Below, piece by piece: positions 33,101 through 41,330 of a DNA stretch of 64,000 nucleotides. Both the position numbers and the translations under genes were made by a program. The DNA is from an uncultured Rhodospirillaceae bacterium (GTDB taxonomy: Bacteria; Pseudomonadota; Alphaproteobacteria; Rhodospirillales; Magnetospirillaceae). The DNA is taken from NCBI GenBank assembly GCA_937887565.1, contig CALABS010000069.1, positions 1 to 64,000 of the forward strand, given 5' to 3'. A model generated the notes under the pieces. It had not been told where the DNA came from. It was given only the letters and a program-made list of their open reading frames with translations, and ran no database searches. The first letter of the stretch is position 1. Each line of letters opens with the position of its first letter.

Positions 33101-33661
33101 TCACGGAACCGGCTTATCCCCCGTCACCAACGGTCCGTTGACCGTACCCCAGCCGTTGGCGCCCATGCCGGTCCAGAAATAGTGGATCGCGCCACGATAG
33201 CCCCAATCCTGCGCCTGCCGGCAGGCGACGAAGCTGTTGGGACAGTATTCGCCGTTGCAGTAGATCACGATCGGCTTGGCGTCGCCGCCGGCGACGGCCA
33301 GCAAGGCGTCCTTGGTGAACGCCTTGTCGGGGACCGAGAGGTTGACCGCGCCAGGGATGTGCCCCTTGGCGTAGAGCGTCGGCGTCCGGGTGTCGATGAA
33401 GAGGTTAGTCATCTCGGCGGGCTTCCCGCCCGCCTTGAGCGCCGGCAGGTTGGCCTGGAACAGCGCCTTGGCCTCCGCCGCCGACACCGACTTGGCGCCG
33501 GGACATTCCTTGGCCGACATGCCGGGCAGGCATCCGTCGCCCCGGCAGACATTGTCGCCCTGCTCGGCGGCGAGAGCACCGGGGAAGGCCGGCGCCAGGA
33601 TCGCAAGGGCGACCGCTGCCGCGACGAGGGAAATTTTCAGTTGAGGGCGCAAAGCGATCAT
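33101..33661 (-). CDS. Exported rhodanese-like protein
   Basis: The 186-residue protein has signal peptide MIALRPQLKISLVAAAVALA, ending ...GALA. A Cys-containing linker (NVCRGDGCLPGMSAKECPGA) and a rhodanese domain follow: LFIDTRTPTLYAKGHIPGAV, then the active-site loop VIYCNGEYCPNS with Cys in the CxxxxC pattern. It is probably periplasmic and would transfer sulfane sulfur or act as a PQQ-associated or redox rhodanese. The start is fixed by GGAGGAAGCGG before the ATG at 33661. It is the first gene of a two-gene unit with the chemoreceptor. Confidence 0.82.
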   Translation of the reverse strand: MIALRPQLKISLVAAAVALAILAPAFPGALAAEQGDNVCRGDGCLPGMSAKECPGAKSVSAAEAKALFQANLPALKAGGKPAEMTNLFIDTRTPTLYAKGHIPGAVNLSVPDKAFTKDALLAVAGGDAKPIVIYCNGEYCPNSFVACRQAQDWGYRGAIHYFWTGMGANGWGTVNGPLVTGDKPVP

Positions 33662-33783
33662 CCGCTTCCTCCATTCATGCCGAAGGGCCGGCGGGACGCA
33701 GCCCAGTCGACCACGAACGAAACAGTCATGATCATCACGGCGTGCCAATAGACCGCTGGAATGCAGCCGCAGACCCAAAAACC

Positions 33784-33798
33784 TTAACGCCGGGTTGA
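33784..33798. promoter_or_regulatory. CtrA-like site upstream of the rhodanese-receptor pair
   Basis: TTAA-N7-TTGA is one mismatch from the CtrA box TTAA-N7-TTAA. It lies 123 bp before the rhodanese start. A single imperfect site is weak evidence. It is noted because CtrA often controls motility genes and its kinase CckA is in the window. Confidence 0.3.
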
Positions 33799-33832
33799 TG
33801 GGAAGGCAAACGGAATATTATTATGGTTTTAT

Positions 33833-33846
33833 CAAGCGATCGCTTG
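33833..33846. promoter_or_regulatory. Perfect 14-bp palindrome
   Basis: CAAGCGATCGCTTG lies in AT-richer DNA between the speE stop and the rhodanese promoter region. A binding site for a dimeric regulator is possible. No T-run follows it, so it is not an obvious terminator for speE. Confidence 0.35.
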
Positions 33847-33906
33847 CTGTTAAATGCGCAACTTATGCACAATTGCGGTGGCGCCGGACGACCGCCGGGG
33901 ACACCG

Positions 33907-34755
33907 TCAGTCCCGGATCAAATCCTGGATGTATCTGGGCAGCGCGAATGCCGCCTTGTGCAGCTCGGGGGTGTAGTAGCGGGTCGCCACCGGCGCCGCG
34001 TCGAAGCGGGCACGGAGGGTATCCACCGTCTCGGCGCCGGGTCGCGGCGAGCGCGACGCCCAGCCCAGGGCCATGACGCCGCCGACATAGGTCGGCACGG
34101 CGGCCACGTAGAAGCCCACCTCGGCGAAATGGGACTTGCGGCGACGATAGGTGTCGGTCACTTCCTGACCCTGCAGGAAGGGGACGCCGTTCTGGTTGAC
34201 GACGATGCCGTCCGCGGTGAGGCAGCGGGCGCAATCCTTGTAGAACGACTCGGTGAACAGCACCTCTCCGGGCCCGATGGGATCGGTGGAATCGACCACG
34301 ATCAGGTCGAACTTGCGATCCGTCTCGGCCATGAACTTGATGCCGTCGGCGATGACGATCTCGGTGCGCGGGTCGTCGAAGGCGCCGTCCGACACCGACG
34401 GCATGTGCTTGGCGCAGAACTCGACGACGCCGCCGTCGATCTCGACCAGCACCGCCCGCTCGACGCCCTTGTGCTTGAGGATCTCGCGCAGCATGCCGCC
34501 GTCACCGCCGCCGACCACGCAGGTGGAGCGCACGTCGCCATGGGCGTAGATGGGCACATGGGCCAGCATCTCGTGATAGACGAATTCGTCGCCGGTGGTG
34601 ACCTGGATCACCCCGTCGAGGGTGAGCACCCGGCCGAAGCCGGGTGTCTCGAACAGGACGATCTCCTGCAGGCCGCCCTCGGAGCGATAGAGTTCCCGGC
34701 TGACCAGGAAGCTCTGCTGCCAGTGGCCGTAAAGGCTCTCCCGATGCCAATTCAT
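33907..34755 (-). CDS. speE: Spermidine synthase
   Basis: The 282-residue aminopropyltransferase makes spermidine from putrescine and decarboxylated SAM. Landmarks are TLDGVIQVTTGDEFVYHEML, VVGGGDGGMLREILKHKGVE (the SAM pocket), and LIVVDSTDPIGPGEVLFTE with the catalytic Asp in DSTDP. The C-terminal RYYTPELHKAAFALP is canonical. The gene follows speH by 94 bp on the same strand, with a strong hairpin in between. AGGGG precedes the ATG. Confidence 0.95.
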   Translation of the reverse strand: MNWHRESLYGHWQQSFLVSRELYRSEGGLQEIVLFETPGFGRVLTLDGVIQVTTGDEFVYHEMLAHVPIYAHGDVRSTCVVGGGDGGMLREILKHKGVERAVLVEIDGGVVEFCAKHMPSVSDGAFDDPRTEIVIADGIKFMAETDRKFDLIVVDSTDPIGPGEVLFTESFYKDCARCLTADGIVVNQNGVPFLQGQEVTDTYRRRKSHFAEVGFYVAAVPTYVGGVMALGWASRSPRPGAETVDTLRARFDAAPVATRYYTPELHKAAFALPRYIQDLIRD

Positions 34756-34818
34756 TTCTTATCCCCTCGCCGGGCGCGCCCGTCCGGGCGCTTGGCCGCC
34801 GCCTCGACGGCGGCAAGC

Positions 34819-34846
34819 CGACGGCGCGAGAAGGCTCGCGCCGTCG
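34819..34846 (-). terminator. Intercistronic hairpin between speH and speE
   Basis: CGACGGCGCGAG-AAGG-CTCGCGCCGTCG is a perfect 12-bp stem that starts three bases after the speH stop codon. There is no U-run on either side. It may attenuate or stabilise the transcript rather than end it. Confidence 0.55.
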
Positions 34847-34849
34847 AGG

Positions 34850-35332
34850 TCACGGCGTCAGGCCCCGCTTGCTCTCCGACAGGGTGACGAAGTCGGGCCT
34901 GAACGCTTCCTTCAGCACCGGGACCGCCTTGTAGGGATCGCAGTCGCCGCACATGAAGACGTCGAGCGCGGCATAGCCGCGTTCCGGCCACGAGTGGATG
35001 GAAATGTGGCTTTCGGCCAGCACCAGCACCCCGGAAATCCCGCCATTCGGCTGGAAGTGATGCAGATGGCAATGGAGGATGGTCGCGCCGCCCTCGATGG
35101 CCGACTTGCGCAAGGCTTCCTCCACCAGCTCGATGTCGTCGAGATTGGCGGCGCCCCACAGGTCGATGAGAAGATGCGTGCCGGCGAACTTCACGCCATC
35201 GCGCGACACATAGTAATCCTTGCCATTCTCGGTCTCAGGCCAGGCCTGATCCTCGTTGGCGGCGGCGACGTCTTGGGTATTCCTCGGATTGGCCCCCGAG
35301 TTCATCCCCAGTTGGGCAAGAGCGTGAGCCAT
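34850..35332 (-). CDS. speH: S-adenosylmethionine decarboxylase proenzyme
   Basis: The 160-residue pyruvoyl enzyme makes decarboxylated SAM for spermidine synthesis. The self-cleavage site is E107-S108 in LAESHISIHSWPERGYAALD, with His113 and Cys128 as the catalytic acid and donor. The N-terminus is about 35-40 residues longer than in the compact bacterial form and is rich in Asn/Ala/Glu. GGAGGGGGAG precedes the ATG at 35332, supporting this longer start. It forms an operon with speE. Confidence 0.94.
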   Translation of the reverse strand: MAHALAQLGMNSGANPRNTQDVAAANEDQAWPETENGKDYYVSRDGVKFAGTHLLIDLWGAANLDDIELVEEALRKSAIEGGATILHCHLHHFQPNGGISGVLVLAESHISIHSWPERGYAALDVFMCGDCDPYKAVPVLKEAFRPDFVTLSESKRGLTP

Positions 35333-35413
35333 TGCTCCCCCTCCAAACCAGTAGATGGACCAGAAGATGCGAAAGAACGGGGGTTATCGGTCATCCTCCC
35401 CCCCATTGCAAGC

Positions 35414-35450
35414 AAAAAAGCCCCCCGGCCGTCCCGATATCCCGGACGGG
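35414..35450 (-). terminator. Terminator of the cheY-cheZ-TPR operon
   Basis: On the minus strand CCGTCC and GGACGG form a 6-bp stem, followed by a G-rich stretch and then TTTTTT (35419-35414). It lies 12 bases after the stop of the TPR gene and separates it from speH. Confidence 0.5.
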
Positions 35451-35461
35451 TGCGCGAAAGC

Positions 35462-38400
35462 TCAGTTGATCGACGACAGCCCCTCGTCCTTCACGCGCTG
35501 ACGCCATTCGCTCATGAAGGTCTGGAAGTCTTCGACCTGCTTGATCTTGTCGGCCACCCGCCGGTAGTCGATGATGCCGCGCTCGGGGGCGCTGGTCAGC
35601 AGGTCGAAGGCCTCCTTGAACTCGGTGGCGGCCATCGGCTGGCCGTACTGGCGCCGCAGCCGCGCCAGCCCCCGGTCGTCGCGGGCCAGGGTCAGGGCGG
35701 TGGCGAGATCGATCACCCGGCGCATGGCGGTGGGATCGAGGCGCGGCTTGACGCCCTCCTCGACGGGATCGAGCAGGTTCTCGAGCGCGGTGGCGGCGTC
35801 CGCCCAGCGCTTCATGTCCCAGTAGATCTCCGCCCGCAGCTTCCTGGCCTGGTCGGCGTGGTCGTTGATGATCAACGCCAGCGCCTCGGCCGAGCGGCCC
35901 AGATCGGCCAGGGCGCGCACCCGCATGTAGCGGCGCTGGTCGTGCAGGTCGGCCGGCGGATCGGGGATTTCGCTCAGGTCCAGGCTGTCCAGCGCCTGGG
36001 CCGGCTTGCGGTTGGCCAGTTCGAGGAAGGCCAGGCGCGCCCCGACGCGGGCCTTATCGACGCCCTGGAGGCGGAATTGGACCTGATGGCGCAGCAGGTC
36101 GGCGGCACGGTCGAGCAGGTCCACCGAGGCCAGCCGGTCGGCCAGCTTGCGGATCATCTCGTCGCCCTTCTCGCCGGACGGCGTCAACTCCTGGAACTCG
36201 TCGTAGAGGCCGATGGCCACCACCGGCGGCAGCGAGTCGGCGGCGCCGTTGAGGAACAGGCGCTCGAAGTTGAGATTCATGAGATCCTGGACGCTGCCCA
36301 CGTCGGGATGCTCGGCATAGTTCTCGACGATGGTACGGAAGGTCCTTAGGCCGGCGCCGTACTGGCCGTCGGCGATCTGCACCTCGCCGAGCCGCTTGAG
36401 AAGCTGGTATTCGAAATCACCGCCGCGCCACGCGAAGCGCAGCCGTTCCAGCTGCGGCACCGCCTCGGCCATGGTGATTTCCTCGCGTTCCAACTGCAGG
36501 CGGATGCGGTCGCGGGCGGCGAAGGCGCGGTCGGGCCGGGATTCCCCCTCCTCGGCCTCGCGGTATTTGGCGACGGCGGTTTCCCAGTTGCGGCCGGCCT
36601 CGGCGGCCAGACCCTGCATGTAGGCGATGGTGCCGGCGTCGCGCGGGCTGAGGCCGGGGCCGTTGACCGCCTCGACGATGCGCGTGGCCGCCTTGGCGTC
36701 ACCCGCCGCCGCCACCGAAATCGCCGCGATGCGGCCCAGGGCCATGCGGATGCGGGGGCTGAGACCCTTGATCTCCTCGGGGGCCAGGCGCAGCATCAGC
36801 GCCTCGCGGCGGGGGTCGTTGCCATGACGGGCCTTGGCGGCGGCCAGCCACAGGCCGGCCTGGGGGTCGGTGGCGAGGGTCGGGTGCGACAGATCCTCGA
36901 TGGCCTCGGCGTCGCGCTCCATCAGGAAGTTGGCGGCTCCCCGGACGGCGCGGAATTCGGGCCGTTCCAGCACGGTGGGGTCCGCCTGCGCCATCACCCT
37001 GAGCGCGCCCAGGGCCTCGGCGGCCATGGAATTGGCCAGATAGTGGCGGGCGATCTCCAGCCGCTGCGCGTTCTTCTCCTCGGGCTTGAGGCGGGTGAAG
37101 CGCAACATCAGCTTCTCGTGTTCCTCGCGGAATTTGTCGAGCCCGCCCCGCATCCACCGCGACAGGTCCAGCGGGCCGGTGGCCGAGCGGGCCAGGCGCT
37201 GGTCGCCATCCTCGCCGCCCGTGCTGGGCAGTTCCGGCGACATATGGAAGCCGCCGGGCATGGTGATCTCGACGCCCGACCGCTGCACCACCATGCGGGC
37301 GCCGTCGGCGCGGGGAACCAGCACGATGCCCTGGGCGCTGGCCAGCAGATCGGCGCCGGGCAGCCCGACCGGCGAGCGGACGCCGGCCCCGATGGGCATC
37401 ACCGGCACCACGTCGATGACGTCGCCCACCTCGGGATCGCGGATGCTGATCGGCTTTTGGGCCGGTTCCGACACCGGCACGAACAGGCGGCCCCGGGTCT
37501 CGGTATCGAACTGCCGCTCGACCTCCAGCGGCACCTTGGGCAGCAGCGGCTGCTCGGACAGGTCGAAGACCCACAGCAGCCCGTCCTTGCGAACCGACGG
37601 GTTGATGCCCGGGCGGGTCAGCAGGCGCACGGCGGTGCCGCCCCGCACGTCCTCGACCTGCTCGACCTGCCGCACCAGATCGCCACCGCTGCGCTTGAGC
37701 AGCTTGGTGTCGACCTCGACCTTGCGGTCGAAGACCAGCCACAGCCAGCCGGCCCGGCGGAAGGCGGCGGCGGCGGTCGGCTGGTCGAAGGGCACCCCCA
37801 GGCTGGCGACCATGGCCGGCTGCTGCGGCCCGGCCGGCGCGGAACCATTGGCCGGCCGCGCCTGCGGCATCATCTTGGCAAGGTCCTCGGCCGGCGTGGT
37901 CGGCGCCGGAGCCGGCGCGGCCGGGGCCAGGGTGGGCGGCTGCTCGGCCGAGCCGGGCGGCGGAGCCAGCGGTACCGGCTCGGCGCCGGCGGCGCGCGGC
38001 GGCGGCGCCGAGCCGGCCGGCCTGACGAGATCGATGGCCACCCGGGGGCCGCTGGTGAAATGCCGCACCCGCATGTCGGGCGCCAACGCCAGCACCACTG
38101 CCGTCCCACTTCCCTGCGGGCGGATCGCCACCAGCTTGACGTCGGCCGGCAGCGACGCCTCAAGGGCGGTGGCGTTGACCCGCGCCGGACGGGCGAAGGC
38201 GACGATGACCTGGCCCGCCGAGAGGTCGACCGTATACCCGACTTGGCGTGGCCAGTCGAAGACCAACCGGTTGAAGCCGGTGTGCTCACCGCCGCGCACG
38301 TTGAGATCGACCGCCGGCTCGGGCGCCGCGGCGGGGGCCGGGGCGGATGCCGCCGGCTGGGGGGGCTGCGCGGCCGGGCCGCCCGGCGCCGACGCCACCA

Positions 38401-38758
38401 CCGGCGACAGATCGACCACCGTCGAGGTGCCGGTGACGAAGGACTTGACCTGCACCGGGACCGCCAGCGGAAAACTGAGCATCCGCCGGTCGGGACTGAC
38501 CGTCACCGATTTGAGATACCGCGACAGCGGCCGGACCAGCACGTTGGGATCGCCCGCGACCGGCTTTTCGAACCGCAGCACCAGCGCGTCGCCGACCACG
38601 TCGGCCGACCACCGCAACGGGCCGTCCCAGTCGAACACCATGCGCCCGAATCCTTCATGGGCGGCGGCACGCGGGGTGGTCTGGGCAAAGGGCGCCGCCG
38701 GCGCGGCCAACAGCAGCGCCGCGAACACGGCCAGACGGAAAAGGATCGAGCGGATCAC
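35462..38758 (-). CDS. Large exported TPR-repeat protein linked to chemotaxis genes
   Basis: A protein of about 1,098 residues with a signal peptide (VIRSILFRLAVFAALLLAAP, then AAPFAQ). The first 400 residues hold AMIN-like beta segments (GFGRMVFDWDGPLRWSADVV; HTGFNRLVFDWPRQVGYTVD) separated by long Pro/Ala linkers. The C-terminal 600 residues are a helical array of TPR-like repeats (RHYLANSMAAEALGALRVMA; LAFLELANRKPAQALDSL). I chose the GTG at 38758 because AAGG lies five bases upstream and it gives the cleanest signal. ATG 38779 is possible. It follows cheZ closely. AMIN-like domains target the periplasm or peptidoglycan, so a scaffold for motility or the envelope is plausible. Confidence 0.75.
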   Translation of the reverse strand: MIRSILFRLAVFAALLLAAPAAPFAQTTPRAAAHEGFGRMVFDWDGPLRWSADVVGDALVLRFEKPVAGDPNVLVRPLSRYLKSVTVSPDRRMLSFPLAVPVQVKSFVTGTSTVVDLSPVVASAPGGPAAQPPQPAASAPAPAAAPEPAVDLNVRGGEHTGFNRLVFDWPRQVGYTVDLSAGQVIVAFARPARVNATALEASLPADVKLVAIRPQGSGTAVVLALAPDMRVRHFTSGPRVAIDLVRPAGSAPPPRAAGAEPVPLAPPPGSAEQPPTLAPAAPAPAPTTPAEDLAKMMPQARPANGSAPAGPQQPAMVASLGVPFDQPTAAAAFRRAGWLWLVFDRKVEVDTKLLKRSGGDLVRQVEQVEDVRGGTAVRLLTRPGINPSVRKDGLLWVFDLSEQPLLPKVPLEVERQFDTETRGRLFVPVSEPAQKPISIRDPEVGDVIDVVPVMPIGAGVRSPVGLPGADLLASAQGIVLVPRADGARMVVQRSGVEITMPGGFHMSPELPSTGGEDGDQRLARSATGPLDLSRWMRGGLDKFREEHEKLMLRFTRLKPEEKNAQRLEIARHYLANSMAAEALGALRVMAQADPTVLERPEFRAVRGAANFLMERDAEAIEDLSHPTLATDPQAGLWLAAAKARHGNDPRREALMLRLAPEEIKGLSPRIRMALGRIAAISVAAAGDAKAATRIVEAVNGPGLSPRDAGTIAYMQGLAAEAGRNWETAVAKYREAEEGESRPDRAFAARDRIRLQLEREEITMAEAVPQLERLRFAWRGGDFEYQLLKRLGEVQIADGQYGAGLRTFRTIVENYAEHPDVGSVQDLMNLNFERLFLNGAADSLPPVVAIGLYDEFQELTPSGEKGDEMIRKLADRLASVDLLDRAADLLRHQVQFRLQGVDKARVGARLAFLELANRKPAQALDSLDLSEIPDPPADLHDQRRYMRVRALADLGRSAEALALIINDHADQARKLRAEIYWDMKRWADAATALENLLDPVEEGVKPRLDPTAMRRVIDLATALTLARDDRGLARLRRQYGQPMAATEFKEAFDLLTSAPERGIIDYRRVADKIKQVEDFQTFMSEWRQRVKDEGLSSIN

Positions 38759-38895
38759 CCCCGCCTTGTACCGACGCATGGCGGGCGTGGTCACGCGCGC
38801 ATCGGAGGCATCGAGGCACGCCGCCCCAAGGGACACGGCCCCGGGCGCCTGGCTCGCTCCCTTTCCCCTCGCGTGGCCGGTATCCTCCATGGACG

Positions 38896-39537
38896 TCAGT
38901 CGAAGCTCGCCAGCAGCCGGTCGATCTCCGCCTGGTCGGCGGCCTTTTCGGGAAGCTGCGGACCGTTGAGAAGGTCCTCGTCGGTCTTGGCGCCGGCGGC
39001 CGGATCGGCGCCGGGGGCGTCGATGTCGGAGCCGAACGCCTCGACCAGGTGCTCGACGCGGGTTTCGATTTCCTTGAGCACCCGCACCACCTTGGTGATC
39101 CGCTGGCCGGTGATGTCCTGGAAGGTGCAGGCCTCGAAGATGCGGGTGGTGATCTCGGTCATCCGCTCGGCGACCTCGGGGTCCATGAGCGGCGCCAGGG
39201 ACTCCAGCCGCTCGGCGGAATCCATGATCTCGTTGGTGGCGGATTCGGTGGCGCCGACGATGGCGTCCAACTCGTCGGTGGCCGAGGCGATAAAGTCGTT
39301 CTTGATCTCGCCCGGCCTCAGCGCGGCGATCTCGGCCTTGGCGGCATGGATGTACTCGGCCAGCGATTCGACCTCGCGGTACAGCCGCAAGTCCGACGCG
39401 CTGATGTCGCCGGTCATGGTGTCGAGCAGGGCGCGAACCACCTCGGCGATCTGTTCCACGCCCACGGTCTCGCCGTGGGCACGGCGGATGGCGTCGAGTC
39501 GCAGGGACAGATCCCGGTCGATTCCCCTCGCCGCCAT
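38896..39537 (-). CDS. cheZ: CheZ-type CheY-P phosphatase
   Basis: The 213-residue helical protein has the CheZ catalytic segment EACTFQDITGQRITKVVRVL (residues about 135-155). Asp141 and Gln145 correspond to the catalytic Asp143 and Gln147 of E. coli CheZ. The C-terminal tail (QAEIDRLLASFD) resembles the CheY-binding tail. It would dephosphorylate the CheY encoded immediately upstream (34-bp gap). The N-terminal helical bundle is shorter than in gammaproteobacteria. Confidence 0.9.
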   Translation of the reverse strand: MAARGIDRDLSLRLDAIRRAHGETVGVEQIAEVVRALLDTMTGDISASDLRLYREVESLAEYIHAAKAEIAALRPGEIKNDFIASATDELDAIVGATESATNEIMDSAERLESLAPLMDPEVAERMTEITTRIFEACTFQDITGQRITKVVRVLKEIETRVEHLVEAFGSDIDAPGADPAAGAKTDEDLLNGPQLPEKAADQAEIDRLLASFD

Positions 39538-39571
39538 AACCGCACTCCCTCGGAAGAAAAAGCGTGCGCGA

Positions 39572-39958
39572 TCAGAAATCGCCCAGCACGCTCGACATCT
39601 TCGTTTTCAGCGTCTCGGCGTTGAACGGCTTGACGATATAGTTCGAAACGCCCGCCTCCTTGGCCGCGATCACGTTCTCGGACTTGGATTCGGCGGTCAC
39701 CATGATGAACGGGACCGGCTTCAGCTTGGGATCGGCGCGAACCTCGCGCAGCAACTGCAGGCCGGTCATCGGCTCCATGTTCCAGTCGGAGATGATGAGA
39801 CCGTAGTTGCCGACGCGCAGCATCTGAAGGGCCATGGACCCGTCGGTAGCCTCGTCGACGTTGTTGAATCCGAGCTGCTTGAGCAGATTGCGGATGATAC
39901 GCAGCATCGTCTTGTAGTCATCAACGATCAAGACGTTCATATTCTTGTCGACAGCCAT
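39572..39958 (-). CDS. cheY: Chemotaxis response regulator CheY
   Basis: The 128-residue single receiver domain has Asp13/Asp14 in IVDDYKTM, phospho-acceptor Asp58 in ISDWNMEPMTG, Thr88 and Lys110 in YIVKPF. Text and length match the CheY that binds the flagellar switch FliM. The ATG at 39958 follows AAGGAG. An extra in-frame TTG lies one codon upstream. First gene of cheY-cheZ-TPR. Confidence 0.95.
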   Translation of the reverse strand: MAVDKNMNVLIVDDYKTMLRIIRNLLKQLGFNNVDEATDGSMALQMLRVGNYGLIISDWNMEPMTGLQLLREVRADPKLKPVPFIMVTAESKSENVIAAKEAGVSNYIVKPFNAETLKTKMSSVLGDF

Positions 39959-40059
39959 CAACTAGCTCCTTCGAACCACTAGCCGCCTGAACCGGAGAAC
40001 CCGCTTGGCCATGAGTTTTCCTAGTTAAGATAGGCGCGCTCACTCACGCAAGGCATTTT

Positions 40060-40075
40060 TCAGGCAATTGCCTGA
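40060..40075. promoter_or_regulatory. Perfect 16-bp palindrome upstream of cheY
   Basis: TCAGGCAATTGCCTGA sits about 100 bp before the cheY start and 13 bp after the motE stop. On the minus strand it is followed by A residues rather than T, so it is not a terminator for the motE operon. An operator for the cheY operon is the more likely reading. Confidence 0.45.
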
Positions 40076-40088
40076 CAAAGCGCCACTT

Positions 40089-40835
40089 TCACCCTCCCGC
40101 CGCCGGCTTCGGAACCGGCATCTGCCGCCGCTGGGCAAGGTCCGACGTCAGTTGGCGGGCCTTGGACGGATCCATCTCGGCAAGAATCGGCGCCACTTTC
40201 TGTTCCTTCATCCGCTCGACCACGTCAAGCAGGATTCCCATGTCCAGCTGCTCGAAGATCTTGGCGGCATCCTTAGGCTTCATGTTCTCGTAGATCTTCA
40301 CCAACGAGCGCATTTTGTTGTCTTCCTGCTCGTTGTACTGACGGAGCAGCCCCTCGATGGTGCTTTGCAGCGTCTTCATCTCGGCGATCTTGCGCTCGAT
40401 CTGGTTCTCGGCGGCCTTCAGCATGGCCTCGCGGCGATCGAGGTCGCGTTCGCGGGACTCCAGAACGCCCCGGCGGTCGGACAGCTTCTGCAGCACGTCC
40501 ATCTCGGTCTGGGTCATCCCGCCCTGATCGGGAACGGTGGCGACCGGCACCGGCGCGGCGTCCTTGGGAGCGGCGGCCTCGGCCGGCGGCGGCGCCTCGG
40601 CCTGGGCGACCTGGCCGGGGGCCTCGCCGCGCGCGTCCTGGGCCTGCAGCTCGCTGGCCACCCGCAGGCTGCCGGCATCGACGATGCCCTTGCGGATGTC
40701 GTTGATGCGGATGGTCAGCATCAGCGCGCCCACCAGGATCAGCAACGGCAACACCCGCAGGAACGGCGGCCGCGCCGTCTTGCGGCTCTTGGGCCGGGCC
40801 TTGGGCTTTGGCTTGGGTTTGGCGGGGGCGGCCAT
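40089..40835 (-). CDS. MotE-like flagellar protein
   Basis: The 248-residue protein has a basic cytoplasmic start (PKPKPKARPKSRKT), one membrane helix at about 26-42 (VLPLLILVGALMLTIRI), and a Pro/Ala linker. A long coiled coil (about 110-175) and a C-terminal MgtE-N-like domain (MKPKDAAKIFEQLDMGILLD) complete it. This is the layout of rhizobial MotE, a periplasmic chaperone of MotC, and of related proteins in flagellar loci. It is last in the operon fliL-fliM-DUF6468-motE, six bp after the previous gene. Confidence 0.78.
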   Translation of the reverse strand: MAAPAKPKPKPKARPKSRKTARPPFLRVLPLLILVGALMLTIRINDIRKGIVDAGSLRVASELQAQDARGEAPGQVAQAEAPPPAEAAAPKDAAPVPVATVPDQGGMTQTEMDVLQKLSDRRGVLESRERDLDRREAMLKAAENQIERKIAEMKTLQSTIEGLLRQYNEQEDNKMRSLVKIYENMKPKDAAKIFEQLDMGILLDVVERMKEQKVAPILAEMDPSKARQLTSDLAQRRQMPVPKPAAGG

Positions 40836-40841
40836 GGCGGT

Positions 40842-41327
40842 CTACCTCATGGCCTGGAGGGCGCGCAGCAGCTCGCGCTCGGCTTCCGAGCGTTCGTCCG
40901 CGTCCACGTCGGAGGCGGCGGCGGCGGCGGCCACGGTCGCCTGCTGCGCAGCCCTGGCGCCCTGCATCCCGACCCGGGGCGGCGGGGCCGACGGGCGTGC
41001 CTCGGTGCGGGCCGAGCGCACGGCGTTTTCGAGCCGGTTGGCCATGGTGTCGGCGCGCTCGATCATGAAGGCAAGGTCGTCGCGCAGCGACTGGGCCTTC
41101 TCGACCCGCTCGTGCAGGCCGCTGCCGGCATCCTCGGCGGCCTTGCGCAGCTTGGGAATGGAGGCCTCGGCGCGGACGGTGGCCTCGTTGAAGGCGACGA
41201 TGATCTTGGCGAGGTCGTCGCGGTTCTTGCGCAGCGCCGTCAGCCGCGAATTGAGCATCACCGCGTAGCCGATGGTGGCGACCAGCAGCACCGAAACGAC
41301 GATGTCGAGGATGATCTTCCAGTCCAT
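40842..41327 (-). CDS. DUF6468-type flagellar locus membrane protein
   Basis: The 161-residue protein has one N-terminal helix (MDWKIILDIVVSVLLVATIG) followed by a cytoplasmic coiled coil (about 30-105). An Ala-rich hinge and a C-terminal helix (DERSEAERELLRALQAMR) follow. It matches my memory of the DUF6468 proteins found beside fliM in Rhodospirillales. Function is unknown. It lies three bp after fliM and six before motE, so it is surely cotranscribed. Confidence 0.7.
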   Translation of the reverse strand: MDWKIILDIVVSVLLVATIGYAVMLNSRLTALRKNRDDLAKIIVAFNEATVRAEASIPKLRKAAEDAGSGLHERVEKAQSLRDDLAFMIERADTMANRLENAVRSARTEARPSAPPPRVGMQGARAAQQATVAAAAAASDVDADERSEAERELLRALQAMR

Positions 41328-41330
41328 CGC

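Noticed and set aside
33728..33746. Possible sigma-54 promoter before the rhodanese gene (TTGGCACG on the minus strand)
   Set aside because: The -24 element is perfect, but the required GC at -12 is absent at the right spacing.
36824..39982. A 1052-codon frame antisense to the TPR, cheZ and cheY genes
   Set aside because: Mirror of three real genes, with no coherent domain of its own.
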